A stretch of DNA of 64,000 bases from CAZIAK01 sp964537035 (GCA_964537035.1 CAZIAK010000005.1:62001-126000), one strand, 5' to 3'; positions 16,788-26,482 are shown, counted from the stretch's first letter. Program-made: numbers and translations. The notes: a model not told the origin generated them from the letters alone.

Positions 16788-17210
16788 TCTCGTGCCTCCT
16801 TCGTGCCTGCCTGCACCGCCAGATGGGTTGGTTTGCCAGCTTATCAGCGGCTCTCGGAGAGACCCTCAAAACATCCCCTCATGTGGCGCTATCAACCACA
16901 GCTCAGATTTTTGTCCAAAAAGGTGTCTCATTTCGCCGTCGTTCGACGCGTTTACGGGTAGCGGACGTGCCCGTCCGCCAAAGAAAGATGGGTCAGCCGT
17001 TCCGAGGGCACGCGGGAGACGTTTCCTCGGGGCGGGTGGCTTGAAAAGACTGTCGGGCGTGGTCGAGACGCGGGGGGACACGCGCGGCCGCGTCCGGGGG
17101 AAGCTGTGGGCCACCCCGATCCGGGGGGTGACGGGTGGCCCACTCAACCCCATTGCTGAACGGGTCCGTTCGATCCGGGCCGGCCGACCCGCCGGCCAGC
17201 CGCAGCCAGG
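16788..17210 (-). promoter_or_regulatory. Intergenic region with terminator-like hairpins between ECF gene and giant sulfatase gene
   Basis: These 423 nt hold no convincing gene. An 11-bp perfect inverted repeat (17106-17116 with 17133-17143) lies downstream of the minus-strand gene ending at 17211 and could act as its terminator. A second small hairpin pairs 16961-16967 with 16972-16978. The part next to 16788 must contain the promoter of the ECF-kinase operon, but I could not identify convincing boxes. Confidence 0.4.
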
Positions 17211-20200
17211 TCATGGGTCCACCGTCTGGAGAGCGGGGAACCGGGCCTGGATCACGTCGTTGGCCCGCTGGCGATACGCGGCATCTTCGAACTTCCGCAG
17301 CGTTGGCACCACCGAGGTAAGAAACTTGCCGGGCGGGTCTTCATCCCGTGCCGACCAATGTTCGAGTTCATTGAGCAACCAGTCCCGAGCCTCCTCGCTG
17401 TCCAGGCGGCGGCACATCTCGGGGACGACCTCGGCAAAGAAGCGATTGCGCAGCAGCTTCTCTACCCGGGCCAGATCGTCGGGCAGGGGCTTGTCCCAGA
17501 AGACATTGAGCAGGTAGCGCGGGGTGAACTTTCTCGTGCGCTGGCAGCTGAAGTACAGACCTGGCTCTCTACCGACCGACCAGCGGTTGAACAGCTCAAC
17601 CATGATGTCCTTGATCGGGCCGAGGGTCTCGGCGGGGCGGTGGGCCGCCACCGCCGTCAAGGCCAAGGCCACTCGCCGTTCGTCCAGAGACTCAAGCTGC
17701 ACGCCTGAAGCCCAAAGAGACAGGGCATCGTCTGCGATGAGGTCGACAAGGCCCGGCACGCTGGAGAAGTCGATCTTCAAGGCCAGGTCCGCGAGCAACA
17801 GCCGCGCCGCGGAACCCAGCTCGCCGTAGCGGGCCTCCAACTCAACCAGAGCGCCTGGAGACTGCGCCCAGGCGCGCATGACCAGGATCTCTTGGTCGGC
17901 ACCGTCAAAGCTCTCTCGCACGAGGCTGTCGAGGGCAGCTCCCTGGCCAACGAGCTCGCGCTGCAAGACCTGCTCAAAGAGATAGGCCCGGGTCGCTTCG
18001 TTGTAGAGCCAGGCCCGCTCCAACAACGCACCCACATCGGCGACGGCGCCTCGCCGAGCCTGAAACGCGAGCAACACCTCGGGTGCCAAACCCTGAGCGT
18101 CAGCGGCGATCAACGCCTGGGACAGCCGAGCCTGCCGCGCCCACTCGCTGGCTCGCAGCTGCTGCAGTTCGATGAGCAGGGCCGTGTCTCGCAGAGGCGC
18201 GACCTCACCTGGATCGCTCTGTGGATTGAAGAGCATGGCCGTGCGCAAGCTGTCGTCCTCGGCCAACTTCGTGCCGTCACGGCGGGTCATGAACGAGAAG
18301 CCCATGTCGGCGAACGCTGTGCCACCATTCAGTCGACGAGGGTCGCGCTCATCCAGCAACAACGAGAACAGCGAACGGTCGGCCATCAAGCCCTCGCTCC
18401 GAGGCGCCAACAGGTCGAGCATGGACGGTACCAGAGCCAACAGGCTGACCACCTCATCGACCTGCTGGCCCTGCTCCTCCAGGCCGGGCACGTGCATGAC
18501 CAAGGGGACACGCAGGGACCTCTCGCCACAACCATGAGCGCCGAGAAAGCGAAAGCCCTCGCCCAGTGCGTAGCCGTGGTCGGCCGTGACGATGAGCAGC
18601 GTATTGTCCCACGCGCCTGCCTCGCGCAGACCTGCGATCAGTTCGCCTACCTTCTGGTCAGCATGGGTGACCGCCCTGGCGTAGTCTCCGGGCATGTCCT
18701 TGCTGCGACCTACATGCGCGTAGCTCCAGTGGGTGTACACCGCGAAGGGTTCACCGTCTTGAGCTTCAACGAAACTCATCACCTCGGCCGCCAGCTCGTC
18801 ACTCTTGGAGAAGGTGCCACCGAACTGCTCCGCACCGAATGAAACCTTGATGGGCAGGTGCCGGTATTTCTGCAAGATGTAGTCGCTGCCGTTGTAGTAG
18901 GTCGACAGGCCTGCGTCGGCCAGGCGCTCCAAGAACGTCTGCAGAGGCCGCTGCTGATCCGCCGCGTCCAGGATCACCTGCAAGGGCAGCCCCGTGACCA
19001 CGCTGGGGATGGAACGGCCGGTGTGATCACTAGGCGAGTAGGCCGTAGCAAAGCGCAGCCCCTCGTCCGCCAGGGCGTCGATGTGGGGCGTCAGCGACAC
19101 GCCGTTCTCGTCAGGCCCTACGTGGTCATCACGCAAGGCATCGAGCACCACGAGGATCACGTTCTGAGTCTGACTGCGCGCGACCTCCATGGCCCGGGCC
19201 TCCGTGGGTACGAACGCGAACTCCCCGGAGAGAGCCAGGGACAGCTGACGGGGATCTTGGGGTAACGCCGAGGTGGCAGAGAAGCCCCTGATCTCCAGTT
19301 CATCTTGAGCTCTCAGGCCGTCTACGGTCAGCGAGACCCGCAAGCCCCCGTCATCGACGGCCGTCTTCAGGTACGACGGATCCACCAGGCTGTACTTGCG
19401 GCCATTGCTCCGAGGGTCGCTGTCATCAGAGGTGGAGAAGATCAGGCTATCGCTCCAGTGCGAGTACAGCCCGCCACCCACATCCCGAATGGTCTGGTGC
19501 ATGGGACACACCGGGCCCAACTCATGACCGTCCTCCAGGAGCATCAGCGGGTAAACGCCGGAAGGCTGCTCGGAGTTGTTGGCCAAGGCGCGCCACCGAG
19601 AAGGCACGGGCACGGACCAGGACAGCCCTTCTCCGGGACTCATGATCCCAGGGTCAAGATCATGGACATCACGCTCACCCCGGGTCTCGGTCGATGACGT
19701 GGGTGTGGGTGCGGACGTCTCGTCCAACGTCACCGTCAGCTCGGCCCACTCTGCGGACAGGGTCTGGCTGGCCCGTTGTCCCTGCTCGTTGCCCAGGTCG
19801 TCAATGGCCAGGACCGCGGTGGCAGGCACCGTGGGCTCGCTCGCTCCCCGACTCACGACACGCACAGCCAGCGAGACCTCAAGGCCATGTCCCGCCACCT
19901 CTTTTCGTGACAACAGCTGCGCCACCTCCCCCGACCCTCCAGGAACCGTCCAACGCCCTCGGTCCACTGCAGACCAAGCGCCTGCGCCGACCCAGCTGTC
20001 GCCGTTCAGAGACGTCGAGTCCGAGAGCAGATTGCGCGGAGGAGGCGCGGCCCATGTCGCCGTACCACGGTCGCGCTGTCCCTGATCATCTCGCTGATGG
20101 ACTGCACGAGCAGTGATCGCCTGGGACGCCCACACCGCGCTTCGGCGCGCCTTGGGTAGCAAGCCGTTTGTGAAGCTCACCAGTTTGTCGGCATCCGCAT

Positions 20201-20978
20201 CAGTGCCCCACCATGGACAGAGCGCACAGCCCATCACGATCACGGGGATCACAAGGGCACTGCCCGTGAGCTGCGAAACACCAGGGTCGCAGGCGGGGTC
20301 TGGCCCTGCCCTGGGGCTCCAGAGCCTGGCCAGTAGCACCGCGGCCAGCAGCACGACCGCTCCCGCCACGAGATGAAACGCGGGGTAGAGCCCGACCTGC
20401 ACCCGATTGTCCGCCCAGCTGCCACCGACCAAAGCCACGGCGGTGAGCAGGGTCCAGCCCCAACGCACGGCGCCCCGGGGACCACGGGCGACCTCGGCAG
20501 AGACGGCGATGGCAAAGCGCAGGGCCAACACCAGGCCAAGGGCAAAGACGACCTTCACCAGACCCACACCGGTCATGGCGCTGACCCGGTTGCCGCTCAG
20601 CAGGGACTCGGCGGTGATCCAGGCCCAGGGGCTGAGCAGGACGGCGAAGAGCCACCCGGCCCGAGCGGGCCAGAAGCGCCGACAGATCGCCGCACAGCCC
20701 AGGACCGCCGCCGAACCAACCACGACCAGCGAGGTCAACATCACCCAGGCGGACACTCCCGTCGCCAGGTCGAGGTGCAGACCGAGACGGTGGGCCCAAT
20801 ACGCCTCAAGGAGCGCCAGCAGCGTCACCGCCCAGAAGCTGCTCAGGGACCAGCTGAGCAGCCATGCCTTCGCTCCGAAACCCCGCCCTGCAGATCTCAC
20901 GTACTCAGCCAAGTCCTTGCTCGTCGTCACGTCATTCAGCTCGCCGCCGACCCGTAGAGAACGTCCAAGATCGATCAT
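17211..20978 (-). CDS. Giant membrane-anchored sulfatase/alkaline-phosphatase-fold protein
   Basis: The 1255-residue protein has an N-terminal membrane region with about six hydrophobic segments (residues about 35-250), an extracytoplasmic beta-rich domain (about 300-580), and a sulfatase-fold domain (about 600-920). The last shows VILVVLDALRDDHVG as metal site, SPSDHTGRSIPSVVTG and TADHGYALGEG. A helical C-terminal region follows to 1255. The formylglycine C-x-P-x-R motif is absent; a threonine occupies the likely nucleophile position, as in phosphotransferase-type members. The start at 20978 leaves 55 nt to the divergent sfsA; a start at 21035 would overlap its ATG. Substrate is unknown. 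Confidence 0.8.
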   Translation of the reverse strand: MIDLGRSLRVGGELNDVTTSKDLAEYVRSAGRGFGAKAWLLSWSLSSFWAVTLLALLEAYWAHRLGLHLDLATGVSAWVMLTSLVVVGSAAVLGCAAICRRFWPARAGWLFAVLLSPWAWITAESLLSGNRVSAMTGVGLVKVVFALGLVLALRFAIAVSAEVARGPRGAVRWGWTLLTAVALVGGSWADNRVQVGLYPAFHLVAGAVVLLAAVLLARLWSPRAGPDPACDPGVSQLTGSALVIPVIVMGCALCPWWGTDADADKLVSFTNGLLPKARRSAVWASQAITARAVHQRDDQGQRDRGTATWAAPPPRNLLSDSTSLNGDSWVGAGAWSAVDRGRWTVPGGSGEVAQLLSRKEVAGHGLEVSLAVRVVSRGASEPTVPATAVLAIDDLGNEQGQRASQTLSAEWAELTVTLDETSAPTPTSSTETRGERDVHDLDPGIMSPGEGLSWSVPVPSRWRALANNSEQPSGVYPLMLLEDGHELGPVCPMHQTIRDVGGGLYSHWSDSLIFSTSDDSDPRSNGRKYSLVDPSYLKTAVDDGGLRVSLTVDGLRAQDELEIRGFSATSALPQDPRQLSLALSGEFAFVPTEARAMEVARSQTQNVILVVLDALRDDHVGPDENGVSLTPHIDALADEGLRFATAYSPSDHTGRSIPSVVTGLPLQVILDAADQQRPLQTFLERLADAGLSTYYNGSDYILQKYRHLPIKVSFGAEQFGGTFSKSDELAAEVMSFVEAQDGEPFAVYTHWSYAHVGRSKDMPGDYARAVTHADQKVGELIAGLREAGAWDNTLLIVTADHGYALGEGFRFLGAHGCGERSLRVPLVMHVPGLEEQGQQVDEVVSLLALVPSMLDLLAPRSEGLMADRSLFSLLLDERDPRRLNGGTAFADMGFSFMTRRDGTKLAEDDSLRTAMLFNPQSDPGEVAPLRDTALLIELQQLRASEWARQARLSQALIAADAQGLAPEVLLAFQARRGAVADVGALLERAWLYNEATRAYLFEQVLQRELVGQGAALDSLVRESFDGADQEILVMRAWAQSPGALVELEARYGELGSAARLLLADLALKIDFSSVPGLVDLIADDALSLWASGVQLESLDERRVALALTAVAAHRPAETLGPIKDIMVELFNRWSVGREPGLYFSCQRTRKFTPRYLLNVFWDKPLPDDLARVEKLLRNRFFAEVVPEMCRRLDSEEARDWLLNELEHWSARDEDPPGKFLTSVVPTLRKFEDAAYRQRANDVIQARFPALQTVDP

Positions 20979-21033
20979 GGACGAGAGGCGCGCATGGTAC
21001 ACCGGCGCCCCCACCCAGATGGCCCCAGCGACC

Positions 21034-21741
21034 ATGCGATTTCAACCCGAGCTCATCGAAGCCACGCTCCTTCGGCGCTACAAACGGTTTCTCGCCGATG
21101 TGCGCCTGGCCGACGGCAGCGTGGTCACCGCTCACTGCGCCAACACGGGCCGCATGACGGGCTGCTGCGAACCGGGCGCCACCGTCATGCTCTCCCCCGC
21201 TCGGCCAGGCAACAAGCTGCCCTTCTCCTGGAAGCTCGTGCGCGTGGGCCGCAGCTGGGTCTCGGTGGACACGAGCCTACCCAACAGGGTGGTCGCCGAC
21301 GCCCTGCGCCGGGGCAAGGTGCCCGACCTCGCAGGCTACGACACGGTGACGACCGAGGTCCCCTATGGGCACGAGAAGCGCAGCCGTATCGACGTGCTGC
21401 TGGGCGACAGCTCGGGCGAGGCGCCCCCTTGCTACGTCGAGGTCAAGAACGTGACCTTGCGAGAGGGACGCTCGGCCTTGTTTCCCGACGCGGTCAGCAC
21501 CAGGGCGCTCAAGCACCTGCACGAACTCGCTCGTGAGGTGCGCTCTGGCAACCGGGCCGCGTTGTTGCTCTTCGTGGCCCGAGCAGACTGCCACGATTTC
21601 TCGGCTGCCGAGAACGTCGACCCAGACTGGGCCGCTGCGCTGCACCAGGTCGCAGACGCCGGTGTAGAGGTCCTACCCTGGCAGGCCCGCATCGACCGCC
21701 GAGGGGTGACCCTGGGCCGCCCCCTCCCGTGGAGACGCTGA
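21034..21741 (+). CDS. sfsA: SfsA family DNA/RNA nuclease-like protein
   Basis: The 235-residue protein matches SfsA throughout: an N-terminal OB-like part with RRYKRFLADV, HCANTGRMTGCCEPGATV and WKLVRVG, then a nuclease-fold part with PCYVEVKNVTLREG, ALFPDAVSTRALKHLHEL and VLPWQARI. The family was named for effects on sugar fermentation genes in E. coli and has a PD-(D/E)xK-like core. The Y-V-E-V-K-N core motif is intact. It is transcribed divergently from the giant sulfatase-fold gene. It is monocistronic by spacing to fabI (125 nt). Confidence 0.94.
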   Translation: MRFQPELIEATLLRRYKRFLADVRLADGSVVTAHCANTGRMTGCCEPGATVMLSPARPGNKLPFSWKLVRVGRSWVSVDTSLPNRVVADALRRGKVPDLAGYDTVTTEVPYGHEKRSRIDVLLGDSSGEAPPCYVEVKNVTLREGRSALFPDAVSTRALKHLHELAREVRSGNRAALLLFVARADCHDFSAAENVDPDWAAALHQVADAGVEVLPWQARIDRRGVTLGRPLPWRR

Positions 21742-21866
21742 CACCCGACAAGGCGCTCCCAAGTCGTCGCTCAGCCTGCAGAACAAGGGCGATTCACGCA
21801 CCAGGCCAACTTTCACCGGTGAGTTCTCGCTGATCGGGTTTGCATCCGCCTCTCCGCCACCGAAGA

Positions 21867-22664
21867 ATGGCCGCCATCGCTCCGGAGGTGTCAGACTTGT
21901 TGCAGGGTAAGACAGGAATCATTCTAGGCGTGGCCAACAAGCGCAGCATTGCGTATGCGTGCGCCTTGACCGCGTCCAAGGCTGGCGCGGAGCTGGTACT
22001 CACCTACCAGGGCGAGCGCCTCAAGCGAGGCGTTGAGACCCTGGCAGCGACCTTGCCCGGGAAGACGACCACCGTCGAGTGCGACGTCTCCGAGGACGAC
22101 TCGCTCGAACGTGCCTTCGCCGAGATCGGCAAACGCCACGAGCAGATCGACTTCATCGTGCACTCGGTAGCCTATGCCGATCGCCAAGAGCTCGAAGGTC
22201 GTTTCAGCGACACGAGCAGAGACGGCTGGCGTACGGCCCTCGATGTGAGCGCCTACTCGTTGGCCGCCGTGGCTCGCCATGCCGACCCGCTCATGCGCGA
22301 GAAGGGCGGCTCCATCGTGACCATGAGCTACCTGGGCGGCGAGCGCGTCCTGCCCCACTACAACGTGATGGGACCGGCCAAGGCCGCCCTCGAATCGACG
22401 GTGCGCTACCTGGCCGCCGATCTCGGTCCCCACGGCGTGAGAGTCAACGCGGTCTCGTCAGGCCCCGTGCGCACCCTGGCTGCCTCGGGCATCACCGGCT
22501 TCTCCAGCATGCTCGACATGGTCGCCGATCGCTGCCCCCTGCGCCGCACAGCCACCGTCGAAGAGGTGGCCGACTCGACCTTGTTCTTGCTGTCCGACCT
22601 CTCCCGTGCCGTGACCGGCAGCACCATCTGGGTCGACTGCGGCTACCACATCATGGCCGTCTGA
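21867..22664 (+). CDS. fabI: Enoyl-[acyl-carrier-protein] reductase (NADH)
   Basis: FabI reduces trans-2-enoyl-ACP in the last step of fatty-acid elongation. The 265-residue sequence shows LLQGKTGIILGVANKRSIAY at the dinucleotide site, a DFIVHSVAYA segment, SYLGGERVLPHYNVMGPAK with the catalytic Tyr-x6-Lys (about 165 and 172), and a C-terminal TVEEVADSTLFLLSD followed by GSTIWVDCGYHIM. ATG 21867 is taken as start. A GTG at 21888, with GGAGG immediately before it, gives an alternative that still keeps the whole domain. It converges on the next gene with 50 nt between. Confidence 0.95.
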   Translation: MAAIAPEVSDLLQGKTGIILGVANKRSIAYACALTASKAGAELVLTYQGERLKRGVETLAATLPGKTTTVECDVSEDDSLERAFAEIGKRHEQIDFIVHSVAYADRQELEGRFSDTSRDGWRTALDVSAYSLAAVARHADPLMREKGGSIVTMSYLGGERVLPHYNVMGPAKAALESTVRYLAADLGPHGVRVNAVSSGPVRTLAASGITGFSSMLDMVADRCPLRRTATVEEVADSTLFLLSDLSRAVTGSTIWVDCGYHIMAV

Positions 22665-22714
22665 GGCGCCTCGGCGCGAGGCACGTCACGCACCGCCTGC
22701 AAGGCTCCAGGCCC

Positions 22715-23245
22715 TCAGGGACGCTGGAGAATCAGCCGTTGCACAGCCACTGTTCCGTGGTGCGCCGGTGCGTCCGCCCCGGCCCGATGGGCTGAGAGTT
22801 CCGGGTCGCCGAGAAGCTCACCAGCCGTGGCTTCCCTGGCGATGAACTCGAGCTGGTGCTGACCTGCACCGAGCCAGCGGGGGCCAAGGTCTGCCCGCTG
22901 CCGCCTCGCTGTGGGCCGCCACACATCGCGCAGGGGTGGCAAGGCCTCGCCGTCGATCATGATCTCAAGCAGCAGGCCCGCCGGGCCCAGTTCCCAGTCG
23001 AGGGCCAGGCGCCAGGTGTCAGGCCCTTCGGTTGCGAACGAGGTCGACCAGCGGGTGCCCGGAGCATCGAAAGCCAGCACCACCAGCGAGTCGTCTTCGG
23101 TCCCCAGAACCGACGGGCTCTCGACCAGCTCTCCGTTGCGCGTCCAATCCTGCTCAGCCAGTTCGATCTGCAGTGCAGGCTCAGAGCTCATGGCCGCAGT
23201 CAGCAGCAGCAGGCAGAAACAGGCGAGCGCTCTCCTGGACAACAC
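22715..23245 (-). CDS. Exported hypothetical protein
   Basis: This 176-residue protein is not recognised. Residues 1-19 (RRALACFCLLLLTAAMSS) look like a signal peptide. The mature part is beta-rich, with W-T-R-N-G-E-L-V and a GAGQHQLEFIAREATAG segment reminiscent of small carbohydrate-binding-type sandwiches. That resemblance is weak. It lies 4 nt downstream of thiO on the same strand and is probably co-transcribed, though an exported protein has no obvious link to thiamine synthesis. Confidence 0.6.
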   Translation of the reverse strand: MLSRRALACFCLLLLTAAMSSEPALQIELAEQDWTRNGELVESPSVLGTEDDSLVVLAFDAPGTRWSTSFATEGPDTWRLALDWELGPAGLLLEIMIDGEALPPLRDVWRPTARRQRADLGPRWLGAGQHQLEFIAREATAGELLGDPELSAHRAGADAPAHHGTVAVQRLILQRP

Positions 23246-23249
23246 CCCG

Positions 23250-24377
23250 TTAGTGATCCACCAGGGACAGCCCGGCGTCGAGGGCGCGAGGAGCGAAGGG
23301 GGCCAGGTCGACCTCTGGGCGACGCCCCGCCACCAGGTCGGCCACCAGGCGGGCCGTGATGGGTGCCAACAAGATGCCGTTGCGGTAGTGCCCCGTGGCC
23401 AGGATCAGTCCCTCGCAATCGGGGACCTGACCCAGATACGGCAGGCGGTCTGGAGTGCCCGGTCGCAAGCCCGCCCAGTCGGTCTCCTGCTCAAACTCGG
23501 ACGTGGCCGGGAGCAGGGCGGCGGCCAGTGCAGCCAGGTGTCTCAGAGCCGCCGGAGTGGTCACCGCGTCGAAGCCCACGTCCTCCATGGTGCTGCCCAC
23601 CAGGATGCGGCCATCGCGGCGCGGCACCAGATAGCACAGGCCATCGTTGATCGTGGCCTGCAACAGACCGGGCGGGCCCTTGAGCAGCAGCATCTGCCCC
23701 CTCACGGGCCGCACGTCGAGGGACAGCCCGGCCGAGCCTGCCAGGGCGCCCGACCAGGCACCCGCTGCGAGCACGGTGACATCCGCCTCCAACAGCTGCC
23801 CCTGAGCCAGACGCACGCCCACCAGACGAGAGCCGACCCGCTCGAGCCCGACCACAGGGCAATCACCCAGCACCTCGACACCCAGCTGTCGTGCACGGGC
23901 CAGCAGGGCAGCCAACAAACGAGGGGGACGGACCCGGGCGCTGCCTGGCTGCCACGCGGCGCCGCTCACCTCTGGCCCCAAACCGGGCTGCAGCCTGTCG
24001 AGAGCCTGCCGATCGAGCGCCTCGATCTCATAGCCCAGCTGCCGCCGAAGCTCTGAGTGCTCTGCGATGGTCTGGGCTGTGAAGCTCGCCCCTGCCGGGT
24101 AGATCATGCCCGCATGGTCATGCTCACCATCGACGCCCGTGTGCCGGGCCAGGTTCTCAACGAAATCGGCGTAGGTCGCTTCGGAGCGGTGGCACAGCTC
24201 GATCAGTGCAGGCGGGTAGACCCAGGGAGTGCTCGGCGTGAGCAGCCCCGCCGCCACCCAACTGGCTCGGGAGCCCGGGCGCTCACGCTCGACGAGCTGA
24301 ACCAGATGGCCGTCTTCTGCCAGAGCGATGGACGTGGCCAGGCCTTGGATGCCGCCACCAACGACGAGGATCTCCAT
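23250..24377 (-). CDS. thiO: FAD-dependent glycine oxidase/amino-acid oxidase (ThiO-like)
   Basis: The 375-residue protein starts with MEILVVGGGIQGLATSIALA, a Rossmann FAD site (GGGIQG at 7-12), and continues with VERERPGSRASWVAAGLLTP, typical of the DAO/ThiO group. C-terminal DWAGLRPGTPDRLPYLG and ATGHYRNGILLAP are characteristic. ThiO oxidises glycine to the imine used for the thiazole of thiamine. Other thi genes are absent here, so a different small-amino-acid substrate is possible. The gene is divergent from a small gene at 24574 across 196 nt. In that gap an 8-bp perfect inverted repeat (24464-24471 with 24484-24491) is visible. Confidence 0.88.
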   Translation of the reverse strand: MEILVVGGGIQGLATSIALAEDGHLVQLVERERPGSRASWVAAGLLTPSTPWVYPPALIELCHRSEATYADFVENLARHTGVDGEHDHAGMIYPAGASFTAQTIAEHSELRRQLGYEIEALDRQALDRLQPGLGPEVSGAAWQPGSARVRPPRLLAALLARARQLGVEVLGDCPVVGLERVGSRLVGVRLAQGQLLEADVTVLAAGAWSGALAGSAGLSLDVRPVRGQMLLLKGPPGLLQATINDGLCYLVPRRDGRILVGSTMEDVGFDAVTTPAALRHLAALAAALLPATSEFEQETDWAGLRPGTPDRLPYLGQVPDCEGLILATGHYRNGILLAPITARLVADLVAGRRPEVDLAPFAPRALDAGLSLVDH

Positions 24378-24573
24378 GGGTTCCTTCTAGCAAACCTGAC
24401 CGTGCGCCGCCCCCCCCCATGAGTCTGACCGCCCGGGCCCGGGCACCCTGAGGCCGTGATGCCGCGCGCCGAGCACGCCTTGACGGCGCGCCGTGTTTCG
24501 CCAGGGGAGACTTGCCGCCAGGGGAAGTCGAGCCTTGCTACCATGCCGTCCCGCCAGTGCATGAGAGTCGACC

Positions 24574-24993
24574 ATGGCCCCGACGGCCCACCTTCCCACC
24601 GATTTCGTCCGTGCCTTCGTACGCCGCATCGCGTCCGATCAGCGCATGCAGTATGTCTGGCTCGAAGGGGACGATGACACCATCCTCTGGCCGCCCTACC
24701 AGCACCTCGACCTGCACATGGCCGTGCCCGAGCCGGACCTCGACTCCGTGCGCCACGATCTGGCCGGGCTCCTTGGCGAGCTTGATGAGGTGCGGGACTT
24801 CAGCCAGTACGAGGCGCCGCTCAAGGGCTGGGCAGGCTCGGCCTCCCTCAGCGATGGCACACCCCTGAGCTACCGCATCGAGCGCACGAGCCAGCTGGCC
24901 AAGGTGCCCCGCCGGGCGGTCAACGTGCTCATCGACCGCAGCGGGGGCCTGCTCCTGGCTTCGTTCAGCTACGAGGCGCCCGACGCTTCCTAG
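24574..24993 (+). CDS. Hypothetical protein, 139 residues
   Basis: I do not recognise this protein. It begins APTAHLPTDFVRAFVRRIAS, has no signal peptide or membrane span, and includes a segment with acidic residues and prolines (WLEGDDDTILWPPYQHLDLH) and RRAVNVLIDRSGGLLLASFS near the C-terminus. The D-L-H-M-A-V-P pattern weakly recalls minimal nucleotidyltransferase-like folds, but I would not name it on that. Codon usage resembles its neighbours. It is followed 100 nt later by the FHA gene on the same strand. Confidence 0.6.
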   Translation: MAPTAHLPTDFVRAFVRRIASDQRMQYVWLEGDDDTILWPPYQHLDLHMAVPEPDLDSVRHDLAGLLGELDEVRDFSQYEAPLKGWAGSASLSDGTPLSYRIERTSQLAKVPRRAVNVLIDRSGGLLLASFSYEAPDAS

Positions 24994-25054
24994 GTTGACC
25001 TGCCCCTCCCCGTGGGTTCGGCGCGCGGGCAAGCTTGGCCCGGTTCGCGCCGCG

Positions 25055-25085
25055 TTGTAGCCCCCCGGCCCCTGTCCGCTATAAA
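25055..25085 (+). promoter_or_regulatory. Possible promoter very close to the FHA gene start
   Basis: TATAAA at 25080-25085 lies only 8 nt before the ATG at 25094. TTGTAG at 25055-25060 sits 19 nt upstream. If used, transcription would begin at or next to the start codon and the mRNA would be leaderless. An AGGA within the same stretch could instead be a Shine-Dalgarno element. Confidence 0.35.
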
Positions 25086-25093
25086 GGACAGCC

Positions 25094-26482
25094 ATGCCCC
25101 GCCCTACGCTCACCGTCATCTTCGAGCATCAGATCGTCTCCCGCATGACGGTCTCTGGTCCGGTCAGGGCCGGCCGGCTCGACGACAACGATCTGGTGCT
25201 CGCCGACACCTCTGTCTCTGGCCACCACGGCCTCTTCGAGAGAACGAGCCAGGGCTGGTGCTACACCGACCTGGGCTCCAGCAACGGCTCTCTCGTGGCC
25301 GCTGGCCCCCGCATGGCCGAGGGCGACGTCTTCGTGATCACCGAGGTGACCCAGATCTTGCTGGGCTCCACCGTGCTTGAGTTCGACCCCAAAGGTGAGG
25401 TCGCCGAGAACCAGGGCGCCGGCCCCACCACAGTGTCCTTCGAGGGACCGGCATCGCCGGACGTCCAGCGGCGAAGCGGGGGCACTGACGGGGAGGACTC
25501 GGCGCCCGCCGCCCCAACCTGCGAACCCGGCCAGGGCAACCCAGAGCAGGCGAAGCGGTCGCCAGACGCAGCCAGGCAACGAGCGCCCGAGGCCACCACG
25601 GGCTGGTTCGAAGCAGCCCGTGCAGAGGCGCCGTCAGGGTCAGCCCCTACGTCAGCCCCTGGGTCAGCGCTCAGCCCGGCCTACCCAGAGCACGCCCACC
25701 AGGCCCCGCCCGCCAGGACGACGTCGACGCCGCTCCGAGAGCTGGCGAAGGGCTCGGTGCCTGGCACGGGCAGGGCCAGCGGCCCGGTGGCTCGTCCCAC
25801 GAGGACACCGGCGCCCCGCCAAGGTGGCACTCCCCCTGCAGCCCCACAGCCGAAGACCCGCCCGGCGGTGAGCCATCTGCCTGAAGCCGCAGCTCCGACG
25901 CCCCGCCTGCTGGTGGTCCTGGGTGGCGACGTGGCCACCCACACCTTGGACAAGACGGTGAACGTCCTCGGGCGCAGCCTGGACTGCGATGTGGTGGTGG
26001 ATGATGCCTCGATCTCCTCCCAGCACGCCGAGATCAGCCACGAGGGCGGGCGCTGGATGGTGCGCGACCTGGGCAGCACGAACGGCACGCGGCAGGGACT
26101 GATCCGGCTGAGCGAGGCCCAGCAGTTGTCCAGCCACACCCATCTCATCGTGGGCGTGGCCGACCTGCTCTTCGTGCTCGACGAGCCCGCCGACCCGTCC
26201 CGCCCACAGCCCTTGGACGACCAGCTCTTCCTGTCCTGGCTGAGGCGCCGCCGCCAGATCACGGGAGCCCAGGCCGCTTCTGCTCTCGCTGCAGCCAGAG
26301 CCCGGGCCTGCACCGTGGGCGAAGTGCTGGTAGAGCAAGGCGTGCTGAGCCCAGGAGCGCTCACCGAGTTGAGCCACAACGCGGCGCTGAAGCCCGATAG
26401 ACCTGGGCAGCTCCCGGGCTACATCTGGGGCCTGATCGTCGTGGCTGTGGGCGCAGCGCTGGCCTTCGCCGCCTCGGGCTGA
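25094..26482 (+). CDS. Double-FHA-domain protein with C-terminal membrane anchor
   Basis: The 462-residue protein has two forkhead-associated domains that bind phosphothreonine. The first spans about residues 20-98 (RAGRLDDNDLVLADTSVSGH, then DLGSSNGS). The second spans about 272-362 (VLGRSLDCDVVVDDASISSQ, then RDLGSTNGT). Both keep the G-R, S-x-x-H and S-x-N-G residues of the binding site. They are joined by a Pro/Ala-rich disordered linker of about 150 residues. A final hydrophobic helix (residues about 440-460) could tail-anchor it to the membrane. It may read the output of Ser/Thr kinases such as the one at 12910-16188, but that link is inference. Confidence 0.9.
   Translation: MPRPTLTVIFEHQIVSRMTVSGPVRAGRLDDNDLVLADTSVSGHHGLFERTSQGWCYTDLGSSNGSLVAAGPRMAEGDVFVITEVTQILLGSTVLEFDPKGEVAENQGAGPTTVSFEGPASPDVQRRSGGTDGEDSAPAAPTCEPGQGNPEQAKRSPDAARQRAPEATTGWFEAARAEAPSGSAPTSAPGSALSPAYPEHAHQAPPARTTSTPLRELAKGSVPGTGRASGPVARPTRTPAPRQGGTPPAAPQPKTRPAVSHLPEAAAPTPRLLVVLGGDVATHTLDKTVNVLGRSLDCDVVVDDASISSQHAEISHEGGRWMVRDLGSTNGTRQGLIRLSEAQQLSSHTHLIVGVADLLFVLDEPADPSRPQPLDDQLFLSWLRRRRQITGAQAASALAAARARACTVGEVLVEQGVLSPGALTELSHNAALKPDRPGQLPGYIWGLIVVAVGAALAFAASG

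Noticed and set aside
16788..17210. Searched for a tRNA or small RNA in the 423-nt gap
   Set aside because: No cloverleaf or conserved RNA motif could be recognised; only short hairpins.
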